Source: an uncultured Oscillospiraceae bacterium (lineage in GTDB: Bacteria; Bacillota; Clostridia; Oscillospirales; Acutalibacteraceae). From it: a stretch of 12,569 nt of DNA. Below the pieces are notes generated by a model. The model was not told where the DNA came from. It searched no databases and saw only the letters and a program-made list of their open reading frames with translations. Position numbers and translations under genes: made by a program. Shown here piece by piece: positions 7,510 to 12,569 of the stretch. The stretch covers positions 1-12,569 of the forward strand of contig URDW01000057.1 in assembly GCA_900546735.1 (NCBI GenBank), read 5' to 3'. Position 1 is the first letter of the stretch. Each line of letters begins with the position of its first letter.

Positions 7510-7538
7510 TTTACATCGGAAATATAAAAATATAAAAT
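7510..7538 (+). promoter_or_regulatory. Sigma-A-type promoter of the ECF sigma operon
   Basis: TTTACA at 7510-7515 and TAAAAT at 7533-7538 are separated by 17 bases. The predicted transcription start is near 7545, leaving a leader of about 40 nt before the sigma-factor ATG at 7584. Confidence 0.55.
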
Positions 7539-7583
7539 ATAAATGGATAATTTATTCGATTTACATACTGACGGAGATAAAAA

Positions 7584-8096
7584 ATGGATGAAAAGAGTCT
7601 TATAAACGCAGCGCAAAACGGAGATGCCGATGCTTTTTGCTCACTCTACTCGGCTTACAAAAACCGCTTATACAGCTACGCGTTTTTTAAACTGCAAAAC
7701 CGGGAGGATGCGGAAGACGCCGTGCAAAACTGTGTGCTTAGTGCATTTGAGCAAATCGGTCAGCTCAAAAATGCTGAGGCATTTTCCGCCTGGATTTTCC
7801 GAATTCTTTACTGCGCCTGCGCCGCTGCCACGAAGGAGCAAATGCGCCGGCGCACGGAAGAAAGCATTGAAAGTGCGGCAAACTTGATTGCGCAAAATAA
7901 CATGCAGTTTGTGCTGCGGCAGGAGCTGCTAAGTGCGCTAAGCCAGTTAAACGAACAAGACAGAAACATTGTGCTTTTATCGGCCGTAGGCGGATTAAAA
8001 AGCCATGAAATCGCGCAGATCACCGGATTATCTGCCGGCAACGTACGGCAACGTTTAAGCCGCAGTCTTGCCAAAATGAAAAAAATACTGGGTTGA
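7584..8096 (+). CDS. ECF-type RNA polymerase sigma factor
   Basis: A 170-residue extracytoplasmic-function (group 4) sigma-70 protein. Region 2 covers about 14-80: FCSLYSAYKNRLYSYAFF, the acidic EDAEDAVQNCVLSAFEQI that contacts core polymerase and the -10 element, then FSAWIFRIL. A variable linker leads to region 4 (about 115-167), whose helix-turn-helix LKSHEIAQITGLSAGNVRQRLSRSL reads the -35 element. There is no region 1.1 or 3, and the length is typical of ECF factors. GGAGAT lies six to seven bases before the ATG. The beta-propeller membrane protein follows 15 nt after the stop and is its probable anti-sigma partner. It should direct a small envelope- or environment-linked regulon. Confidence 0.93.
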   Translation: MDEKSLINAAQNGDADAFCSLYSAYKNRLYSYAFFKLQNREDAEDAVQNCVLSAFEQIGQLKNAEAFSAWIFRILYCACAAATKEQMRRRTEESIESAANLIAQNNMQFVLRQELLSALSQLNEQDRNIVLLSAVGGLKSHEIAQITGLSAGNVRQRLSRSLAKMKKILG

Positions 8097-8111
8097 AAGG
8101 AGGAGCAGATT

Positions 8112-9911
8112 TTGAAAAAAACGGATCAAAACACACGTTCAGAGTTTTCAGAAATTTATAAAAAATTTGAACAAGCTGCGCCTCCCATACCAGAAGGCCT
8201 GCATGAAAGCAATATTAAAGAAAAAATACAGACAAAGCAGACACACAAAACCATTTCATTGCGCATGCCGATAAATCGGCGGGCACTCTTAAGCATAGCC
8301 GCCTGCTTTGTGCTGCTGATTGGTGCATTATCAGCTGCACTGATACAAATGCCTTTATATAGAGATGCAAAAACCATTCCCTTGATGCAAAGTGAAGAAG
8401 AGCTGCTGGGCAAGCTGCAAGACATGAGCTTTGCCACGATTCCAAGCGAGCTGGGCGGTGGCAGCGGCGTTACCACCGTACCGACCGCCTCACAAGAAGA
8501 TGCCCTGCAGCAGCCCGACCAAATACAGACAGACGGAGAATACATTTACTACGCGTATGAAGTAGCAAATGCTGAACCGGCCTATTATAACATCTATATT
8601 TACCGTGTAAATGGTACAGACACGCAGTTGGTAACGGTTATGAAAAAAGTGACGGACCATGCGGATGAAATCAACGGTCTGCTTCTTAGCGGCGACCGAT
8701 TGACCGTATTCATCAGCGATGAAGACAATGTCTGTTCGGCTGAAATATATGATGTATCCACCCCCGCCTCCCCACAGCTGGTCAACCGCTTTCAGCAAAG
8801 CGGCAGCTACATTGACGCCTATATGGCTCATGATACGATTTATATGGTCTCAAAATATTATGCGCCGCGCAGCACTGACGACGCTGTGGCACCGGAAAGT
8901 GGTGAACCTGACCACATGGTACCGGTCGAAATGCAAGATATTGCCTACTTTACAAATGCGCAAGTATCTACCTTCCTTGTGATCAGCGCGATCGATCCAA
9001 ATAGCGGCACATCTGCGGCAAAAACACGCGCTGTACTTGGGGCTACCGACAATGTTGTTTGTAGTGAAGAAAATCTGTACGTCTCTGAAGCCATCAGCGC
9101 AAGATCCGCAAATGACAAAGCCGGCATACAGATTATGCAGGTTAAGCTGCACCATGGCCGAATTGTGTTTTCAGCCGTAGGTCATATTGGGCAAAGAAAC
9201 GTCAAAAACTGCATAATAGAAACGATCGACAGTCAGCCAGTCATTGTAACCACAGAAAAAAACGGCGAAAGCACCGTAAATAAGCTCTATGTTTTAGACG
9301 AAGATCTGCAGCAGACGGGACAAAGCGCTGATTTTGCCGCCGATATGCAAATCAAACAAGTTGCCGTTACAAATAAACGAGCTTATATTTCCCTGGAGGA
9401 TGAGGCAGACGTTCAATTATATACGATCAGTCTGCAAAGTCTTTCTGCTCCGGCTGTAATCTGTAGCCAAAGCATCAGCAATGTATCGGCAACGCTTCTG
9501 CAAACCGGGGAAAATGAAATGCTTGCAGTTATAGAAAACTATGAAACAGACGGCACGATCCTTTCGCTTTATGACACATCGGGTGCAAAACAAGCCCAAC
9601 TGCTAGATCAGTGCGTGCTGGAAAAGATATACCTGAGCACCTCAAACCCCATCGCATTGAATAGCAAAAATGCTTCCTACGCTTTTTCAAGTTATACGTC
9701 AAATGACCAAGCCAGAATTTACGGAATAACCACTCTTGAAGTAAAAGGGCAGCATATTGACATTGCAAATGAACTTAAAAGCAACAATGAGGATTTGAGT
9801 GGTGTGAACACAGGACGCTGCCTATGTATTGGCAATTATCTGTACAACTTTACCAGCAACGATTTTCTGCCGGATGATGAAAATCTGAAAATCCACGCTT
9901 TTGAATACTAA
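8112..9911 (+). CDS. Membrane-anchored beta-propeller protein, probable anti-sigma/sensor
   Basis: A 599-residue single-pass protein. Residues 1-57 are cytoplasmic and helical (EFSEIYKKFEQAAPPIPEGL), with no zinc-binding His/Cys set, placed where an anti-sigma domain is expected. About 58-79 is the transmembrane helix (RRALLSIAACFVLLIGALSA). From about 130 to the end is an extracellular repeat domain with strand patterns such as IQTDGEYIYYAY, LLLSGDRLTVFI and IYDVSTPASPQLVNRF, typical of the secreted C-terminal beta-propeller family (Pfam Beta_propel). The start is TTG at 8112: AAAGGAGG lies eight bases upstream and no ATG fits better. The SD overlaps the stop of the sigma gene, so the two are coupled. 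Likely role (inference): sequester the sigma factor until the propeller senses an extracellular cue. Confidence 0.85.
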   Translation: MKKTDQNTRSEFSEIYKKFEQAAPPIPEGLHESNIKEKIQTKQTHKTISLRMPINRRALLSIAACFVLLIGALSAALIQMPLYRDAKTIPLMQSEEELLGKLQDMSFATIPSELGGGSGVTTVPTASQEDALQQPDQIQTDGEYIYYAYEVANAEPAYYNIYIYRVNGTDTQLVTVMKKVTDHADEINGLLLSGDRLTVFISDEDNVCSAEIYDVSTPASPQLVNRFQQSGSYIDAYMAHDTIYMVSKYYAPRSTDDAVAPESGEPDHMVPVEMQDIAYFTNAQVSTFLVISAIDPNSGTSAAKTRAVLGATDNVVCSEENLYVSEAISARSANDKAGIQIMQVKLHHGRIVFSAVGHIGQRNVKNCIIETIDSQPVIVTTEKNGESTVNKLYVLDEDLQQTGQSADFAADMQIKQVAVTNKRAYISLEDEADVQLYTISLQSLSAPAVICSQSISNVSATLLQTGENEMLAVIENYETDGTILSLYDTSGAKQAQLLDQCVLEKIYLSTSNPIALNSKNASYAFSSYTSNDQARIYGITTLEVKGQHIDIANELKSNNEDLSGVNTGRCLCIGNYLYNFTSNDFLPDDENLKIHAFEY

Positions 9912-9991
9912 ACAGTTATATTTCAACGCTAATTCAAAGCAGCGCTTATAAAGATTTTTTTACTGTAAAATAGCTGATAACTTAAATAACA

Positions 9992-10005
9992 GACCGTTTC
10001 CGGTC
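9992..10005. other. Short hairpin in the convergent spacer
   Basis: GACCG and CGGTC (9992-9996 and 10001-10005) close a four-base loop. On the plus strand A-rich sequence follows, so it is too weak to be a terminator alone. It stands between the beta-propeller stop and the main terminator. Confidence 0.3.
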
Positions 10006-10012
10006 CAAAAAT

Positions 10013-10043
10013 ATAAGCACCAGTTTTATTAGCTGGTGCTTAT
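10013..10043. terminator. Bidirectional rho-independent terminator between convergent genes
   Basis: ATAAGCACCAG at 10013-10023 pairs perfectly with CTGGTGCTTAT at 10033-10043 (11 bp, 9-nt loop). GTTTTG follows on the plus strand and ATTTTTGG on the minus strand. It can end both the sigma/propeller operon and the convergent PHP gene. Confidence 0.85.
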
Positions 10044-10081
10044 GTTTTGAATTCGATTTTCTCTCTAAAAATACAACCTAT

Positions 10082-10950
10082 TTAATATTTTCGCAGATTG
10101 GGTACGGCAAAAGTGTCTTTGGTAAAGCCCAAAGGTTCCATATAATGGCGGATCTGCTCGTGATGAGCTGTGTAATTACCGTGCAGATCACTGCCGATGC
10201 TGATGGGGATTCCCTTCTCGTGCAGCATACATAAATATTCTGCATACTGTCTTCTGAAATAATCTGTATAGCTGTCTGAGACAAAAAAGTCTGTATTCAA
10301 TTCAACAATTTTATTATTTTCAAGAACAGCCGCGGCAAATTCCTCATGCAGTGAATTCGGGATAACAGAAAAATCATCAAACCAGGGCCCGGTTTGTATG
10401 CCGTTTTTTACAAATCTGCCCATATATATCCACCATGGATGCGCAATGATATCTACATAACTCTGCTGTGCAATGAACATCTGCTGCGCCTGATAGTTTT
10501 TTATAGCGCCTTTGCGGCTCTGATGCAAGCCAAATGACCAGTGTGCACCTGCCACCACGTATTCAACACGGCAGCGTTCAATTTCTTCTTCAGACAGTGA
10601 AAGCGCAATGCCGCTTTTCTTGAAAATAGGCGGAATATAACCATGAAGCCACTGATCACGGCGGTCGGGATCAGACGGATGTTTAAGTGCAAAATCATAC
10701 TGCGATTTCGGTAAAGTCGTAAGTTCAACGCCAAGATGAAATCCCTCAGTTTGATTGGCCAAAAACAAATCACGCGAACGCTCCAGATGCTTTACCATAA
10801 ACGGATAGTTCACATGGTCTGTTATACCAAACTGCTTTATGCCGTTCTTTTTCGCGTTTTCGATTAAATCGGGCCTTTTAAATCTGCATCATAGGATGCC
10901 TCGGAATGAATATGCCAGTCAGAATCATAAAAAACATCCATATCATTCAT
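10082..10950 (-). pseudogene. PHP-domain phosphoesterase, split by a -1 frameshift
   Basis: A histidinol-phosphatase-like PHP metal-dependent phosphoesterase, about 289 residues when the frames are joined. The first frame (start ATG 10950, or 10941 with better SD spacing from AAAGGA) encodes the metal motif DWHIHSEAS and ends at TAA 10866-10864. The second frame, open from upstream of 10870 to the stop at 10082, carries ITDH (43-46), GVE (74-76), AGAH (134-137), IAHPWW (169-174) and GSDLHGNYT (253-261). All metal ligands expected for the family are therefore present. The frames meet at T TTA AAA (10882-10876), an X-XXY-YYZ slippery site in the correct phase. -1 slippage would give ...DADLKRPDLIENAKK..., a natural-looking junction. 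Alternatives are a recent one-base deletion (pseudogene) or an assembly error. The next in-frame start in frame 2 (GTG at 10813) falls inside the conserved region and is not a real start. Confidence 0.75.
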
Positions 10951-10978
10951 TGTCCTTTGCTGAAATTATCTTAACTTT

Positions 10979-11006
10979 ATTATATCGATTTTATTATGTA
11001 AATCAA
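10979..11006 (-). promoter_or_regulatory. Promoter of the PHP gene
   Basis: On the minus strand TTGATT (11006-11001) and a perfect TATAAT (10984-10979) are 16 bases apart. The start would be near 10972, a leader of 22-31 nt before the PHP start codon. A live promoter in front of a split gene argues that the gene is expressed or was broken recently. Confidence 0.6.
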
Positions 11007-11059
11007 GCTTTTTAAGCAATCCTTTAAACGTCTATTAGTGCTCCGTACCAAAAGAAGTA

Positions 11060-11160
11060 TGATTTGCTGCACAGCAGCAGAGAATTTAAGCAGCGGTGTT
11101 GCAGTCTGTTACGAAACAGCCCACCAAAGCCACGCAAAAGATTTGCAAAGCAAAGGTTTT
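11060..11160. repeat. First copy of a CAGCAGC/ACGAAACAG module
   Basis: The stretch from GCACAGCAGCAG through TTACGAAACAGCCCACC to GATTTGCAAAG resembles 11591-11665 (GACAGCAGCACCGCAG, CTACGAAACAGTCCAC, AAAGATTTGGAG). The two copies flank the 127-bp repeat array. Bases 11007-11060 hold nothing I can support beyond a small GCTT/AAGC hairpin. Confidence 0.45.
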
Positions 11161-11193
11161 ATGTGAAGAGGAAGAACAGTGGAGCGAGGGAGG

Positions 11194-11228
11194 GATGACT
11201 TTTCATTCAAGATATAAGAAAGATCATT
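11194..11228. other. Unit 1 hairpin of the 127-bp array
   Basis: GATGACTTTTC (11194-11204) faces GAAAGATCATT (11218-11228) over a 13-nt loop, with two G/T wobbles and one C/A mismatch in 11 positions. Confidence 0.5.
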
Positions 11229-11258
11229 TTGACCGATACGGAACTTGCAAACCGGGAT

Positions 11259-11293
11259 CCCCGAAAAGGTTTGCGCAGCAAAACTTTTTGGGG
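11259..11293. other. Sixteen-base-pair stem-loop, unit 2
   Basis: CCCCGAAAAGGTTTGC (11259-11274) folds on GCAAAACTTTTTGGGG (11278-11293) with one G/T wobble, one mismatch and a three-base GCA loop. A competing pairing, GCAAACC (11247-11253) with GGTTTGC (11268-11274), would break it. The same stem recurs in unit 3 at 11386-11420. Confidence 0.65.
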
Positions 11294-11320
11294 AGAGGAA
11301 GCGCAGTGGAATGAATGAGA

Positions 11321-11355
11321 GATGCCTTTTGCTTAAAGTATAAACAAAAGGCATC
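11321..11355. other. Unit 2 hairpin of the 127-bp array
   Basis: GATGCCTTTTG (11321-11331) is perfectly complementary to CAAAAGGCATC (11345-11355), with a 13-nt loop. Compared with unit 3, base pairs have changed on both sides and pairing is kept. Confidence 0.7.
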
Positions 11356-11385
11356 GCGAATGATATGGAACTTGCAAACCGGGGT

Positions 11386-11420
11386 CCCCGGAAAGGTTTG
11401 CGCAGCAAAACTTTTTGGGG
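11386..11420. other. Sixteen-base-pair stem-loop, unit 3
   Basis: CCCCGGAAAGGTTTGC (11386-11401) folds on GCAAAACTTTTTGGGG (11405-11420) with a GCA loop. The single base change from unit 2 (A to G at 11391) only turns an A-T pair into a G/T wobble. Confidence 0.65.
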
Positions 11421-11447
11421 AGAGGAGGAACAGTGGAGCGAGGGAGG

Positions 11448-11472
11448 GATGACTTTTCCACGAAAAGTCGTC
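11448..11472. other. Unit 3 hairpin of the 127-bp array
   Basis: GATGACTTTTC (11448-11458) pairs with GAAAAGTCGTC (11462-11472) around a three-base CAC loop. There is one G/T wobble and no mismatch. Confidence 0.65.
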
Positions 11473-11498
11473 ACGACCGATACGCAACTTGTTCCGAC

Positions 11499-11580
11499 GA
11501 GGAGTCAGTCTGTCGCCCGTTCGAGGAAACCGTGCAGATAAAAGAAAAGAGACTGTGCTTGCATAGTTTTTGTTTCACAG
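11499..11580. repeat. First tRNA T-arm/terminator-like module
   Basis: TGTCGCCCGTTCGAG is followed by an A/G-rich run and a weak hairpin ACTGTG/CATAGT (11552-11567 area) with T-rich sequence after it. The order matches 11663-11734: TCG-N3-GTTCGAG, purine run, ACTGTG hairpin. It looks like an older, decayed copy of that tRNA-flanking module. Confidence 0.4.
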
Positions 11581-11620
11581 GAGTAAAGACTTGCTGACAG
11601 CAGCACCGCAGCCGGCTACG

Positions 11621-11641
11621 AAACAGTCCACTGGACTGTTT
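11621..11641. repeat. Near-perfect 21-bp palindrome
   Basis: AAACAGTCCA (11621-11630) and TGGACTGTTT (11632-11641) are exact complements around a single C. It belongs to the second copy of the ACGAAACAG module (11591-11665) and has only a half-formed equivalent in the first copy. It could be a cruciform-type element or a dimeric protein site. Confidence 0.55.
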
Positions 11642-11644
11642 CTC

Positions 11645-11661
11645 CCAAATCAAAGATTTGG
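11645..11661. other. Hairpin CCAAATC-AAA-GATTTGG
   Basis: Seven perfect base pairs (11645-11651 with 11655-11661) close an AAA loop directly after the 21-bp palindrome. It is part of the same intergenic repeat module and is not followed by a T-run. Confidence 0.5.
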
Positions 11662-11670
11662 AGCCGTCTA

Positions 11671-11686
11671 TCGTTGGTTCGAGTCC
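11671..11686 (+). repeat. Inverted 16-nt copy of the tRNA-Asn T-arm
   Basis: TCGTTGGTTCGAGTCC on the plus strand matches exactly the T-arm region of the minus-strand tRNA-Asn (11763-11748). The CCAAC half of the T stem does not follow, so it is a fragment and not a tRNA. The arms bracket the tRNA terminator hairpin. Confidence 0.7.
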
Positions 11687-11694
11687 TTTAAGGC

Positions 11695-11734
11695 AAAAAA
11701 GAAAGAACTGTGTTTACACAGTTCTTTCTTTTTT
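11695..11734 (-). terminator. Terminator of the rRNA/tRNA operon
   Basis: AAAAAAGAAAGAACTGTG (11695-11712) and its exact complement (11717-11734) make an 18-bp stem with a TTTA loop. On the minus strand the stem ends in TTTTTT. It begins at the 3' A of the tRNA-Asn CCA, so it ends the operon immediately after the last tRNA. Confidence 0.88.
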
Positions 11735-11809
11735 GGCTCCCCAAGTTGGACTCGAACCAACGACCCTGCGGTTAACAGCCGCATGCTCTACCGACTGAGC
11801 TATTGAGGA
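11734..11809 (-). tRNA. tRNA-Asn (GTT)
   Basis: A complete 76-nt tRNA with encoded CCA. The acceptor TCCTCAA pairs with TTGGGGA (one T/G wobble). The D-arm AGCTCAGTCGGTAGAGC, anticodon arm GCGGC-TGTTAAC-GC with anticodon GTT, and T-arm GTTGGTTCGAGTCCAAC are all canonical. It is the last gene of the rRNA operon, after 5S and before the terminator. Confidence 0.96.
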
Positions 11810-11822
11810 ATATTTTGTTTTT

Positions 11823-11854
11823 CAAAGAGCCCTGACTGTTGTCAGGGCTCTTTG
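11823..11854. other. Strong hairpin between 5S and tRNA-Asn
   Basis: CAAAGAGCCCTGAC (11823-11836) and its exact complement (11841-11854) form a 14-bp stem with a TGTT loop. On the minus strand A-rich sequence follows, not a T-run, so full termination is doubtful. A double-stranded processing site or partial terminator between 5S and the distal tRNA is more likely. Confidence 0.6.
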
Positions 11855-11855
11855 T

Positions 11856-11971
11856 GTCGGCATCGACCTATTTTCCCCAGCCGCTTCCAGCTAAGTATCT
11901 TCGGCGCTCATGAGCTTAACTACCGTGTTCGGGATGGGAACGGGTGGACCCTCATCGCAATCAACACCGAC
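11856..11971 (-). rRNA. rrf: 5S ribosomal RNA
   Basis: About 116 nt. It carries the universally conserved 5S signatures on the minus strand: GTCCACCCGTTCCCATCCCGAACACGG split over helices II-III and GCGCCGAAGATACTTAGCTGG of the lower arm, and it is closed by GTCGG (5') with CCGAC (3'). Ends are placed from that closing helix and may be off by a few bases. It is complete and has a promoter-like sequence of its own just upstream. Confidence 0.95.
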
Positions 11972-11992
11972 TTCGTGATCTCCTGCTATTGC

Positions 11993-12021
11993 AGTATACC
12001 ACGCTTTTGACCTTTAGTCAA
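11993..12021 (-). promoter_or_regulatory. Promoter-like sequence directly upstream of 5S
   Basis: On the minus strand TTGACT (12021-12016) is followed after 17 bases by TATACT (11998-11993), with an extended -10 TG. Each hexamer has one deviation from consensus. The predicted start (about 11986) lies roughly 15 nt before mature 5S. It would drive 5S and tRNA-Asn without 23S. Confidence 0.6.
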
Positions 12022-12042
12022 TTGGATTTTTCCCTAAAGGTC
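12009..12042. other. Inverted repeat in the tRNA-Glu/5S spacer
   Basis: GACCTTTAG (12009-12017) and CTAAAGGTC (12034-12042) are exact complements, 16 nt apart. The downstream arm overlaps the -35 box of the 5S promoter. It may be an rRNA precursor processing stem. No T-run follows on the minus strand. Confidence 0.5.
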
Positions 12043-12043
12043 T

Positions 12044-12118
12044 TGGTGACCCGTAGGGGATTCGAACCCCTGTTGCCGCCGTGAGAGGGCGGAGTCTTAA
12101 CCGCTTGACCAACGGGCC
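12044..12118 (-). tRNA. tRNA-Glu (CTC)
   Basis: A complete 75-nt tRNA with encoded CCA. The acceptor GGCCCGT pairs with ACGGGTC. The anticodon arm is CCGCC-CTCTCAC-GGCGG with anticodon CTC, and the T-arm is AGGGGTTCGAATCCCCT. The sequence closely resembles Firmicutes tRNA-Glu genes, including the A discriminator base. It lies between tRNA-Lys (5-nt spacer) and 5S. Confidence 0.95.
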
Positions 12119-12123
12119 TTGGA

Positions 12124-12199
12124 TGGTACACCATCACGGGCTCGAACCGTGGACACCCTGATTAAGAGTCAGGTGCTCTACCAACTGAGCTAATGGTGC
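12124..12199 (-). tRNA. tRNA-Lys (CTT)
   Basis: A complete 76-nt tRNA with encoded CCA. The acceptor GCACCAT faces ATGGTGT, leaving a G/T wobble at the terminal pair. The anticodon arm CCTGA-CTCTTAA-TCAGG gives anticodon CTT, and the T-arm is CACGGTTCGAGCCCGTG. It is the first tRNA after 23S. Confidence 0.95.
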
Positions 12200-12259
12200 A
12201 TAGCTCAGGCATATACCCTGAAAACTGAATACAGATATTTTCCTTGGACACATTCTTTT

Positions 12260-12569
<310 letters not shown>

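Larger units (their letters stand above)
11140..11494. repeat. Three-unit repeat array with 127-bp period
   Basis: The block AGAGGAAGAACAGTGGAGCG or a close variant starts at 11167, 11294 and 11421, and the hairpin left arm GATG[A/C]CTTTT starts at 11194, 11321 and 11448: both spacings are exactly 127 bp twice. GGAACTTGCAAACC starts at 11240 and 11367. Units 2 and 3 are close to identical over about 80 bp (11246-11325 and 11373-11452), while unit 1 is more diverged at its 5' end. Short open frames here share repeated nonsense motifs and are not genes. The third unit is about 10 bp shorter because its hairpin loop shrank. Confidence 0.85.

Noticed and set aside
10082..10813. A 243-residue PHP protein starting at GTG 10813
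   Set aside because: The GTG lies just after ITDH inside the conserved domain and has no SD. The real N-terminus, with the HIH metal motif, is in the other frame upstream.
11109..11487. Minus-strand open frames of 121 and 87 residues in the repeat region
   Set aside because: They run through the 127-bp repeat units, and their products simply repeat translated repeat sequence. No SD or protein family is visible. The conserved feature is the stem pairing, not a reading frame.
11140..11494. CRISPR array
   Set aside because: Only three units with a 127-bp period, internal similarity over most of each unit, and no cas genes. It does not have the short-repeat, unique-spacer pattern.
11663..11734. 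A plus-strand tRNA gene at the GTTGGTTCGAGTCC match
   Set aside because: The 3' half of the T stem does not pair, and no acceptor, D-arm or anticodon arm precedes it. It is only a fragment.

Overview
The window looks like a chromosome segment from a gut-type clostridium, probably Oscillospiraceae/Ruminococcaceae. The basis is moderate GC in genes with AT-rich spacers, strong GGAGG-type ribosome binding sites, some TTG starts, tRNA genes with encoded CCA, and a Gram-positive ECF sigma/anti-sigma pair. The family-level placement is inference.

From 7412 down to about 130, seven genes lie head to tail on the minus strand. They run from one sigma-A-like promoter (7384-7412) to a strong hairpin terminator (130-163). 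In transcription order they are: a six-helix membrane protein with a HAAS-like N-terminal domain, a stand-alone condensation-domain-type acyltransferase, a HAD-IB phosphatase, a YgjP/SprT-like zinc metallopeptidase, a DUF362 protein lacking its ferredoxin insert, a small nitroreductase, and a secreted, C-terminally membrane-anchored parallel beta-helix protein resembling GH141. The first five are tightly packed (16-nt overlap, 24-nt gap, 1-nt overlap, 12-nt gap), and the last two follow gaps of 42 and 68 nt. No named pathway explains the set. A cell-envelope or surface-glycan role is a guess from the two ends of the operon.

Divergently, on the plus strand, an ECF sigma factor (7584-8096) is followed 15 nt later by a membrane-anchored beta-propeller protein (8112-9911), its likely anti-sigma partner or sensor. 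A bidirectional hairpin terminator (10013-10043) separates it from a convergent PHP-domain phosphoesterase gene (10950-10082). That gene is split by a -1 frameshift exactly at a U UUA AAA slippery heptamer, while every expected metal-binding motif survives on both sides.

From about 11040 to 11734 there is no credible gene. The stretch is built of repeats: three units with an exact 127-bp period, each with a hairpin that is retained by compensatory changes, followed by palindromic modules and two tRNA T-arm/terminator-like modules. From 11734 to the right edge is the 3' end of an rRNA operon on the minus strand: partial 23S, tRNA-Lys(CTT), tRNA-Glu(CTC), 5S, tRNA-Asn(GTT), then a terminator. 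Two tRNAs sit between 23S and 5S, and a near-consensus promoter lies directly upstream of 5S.
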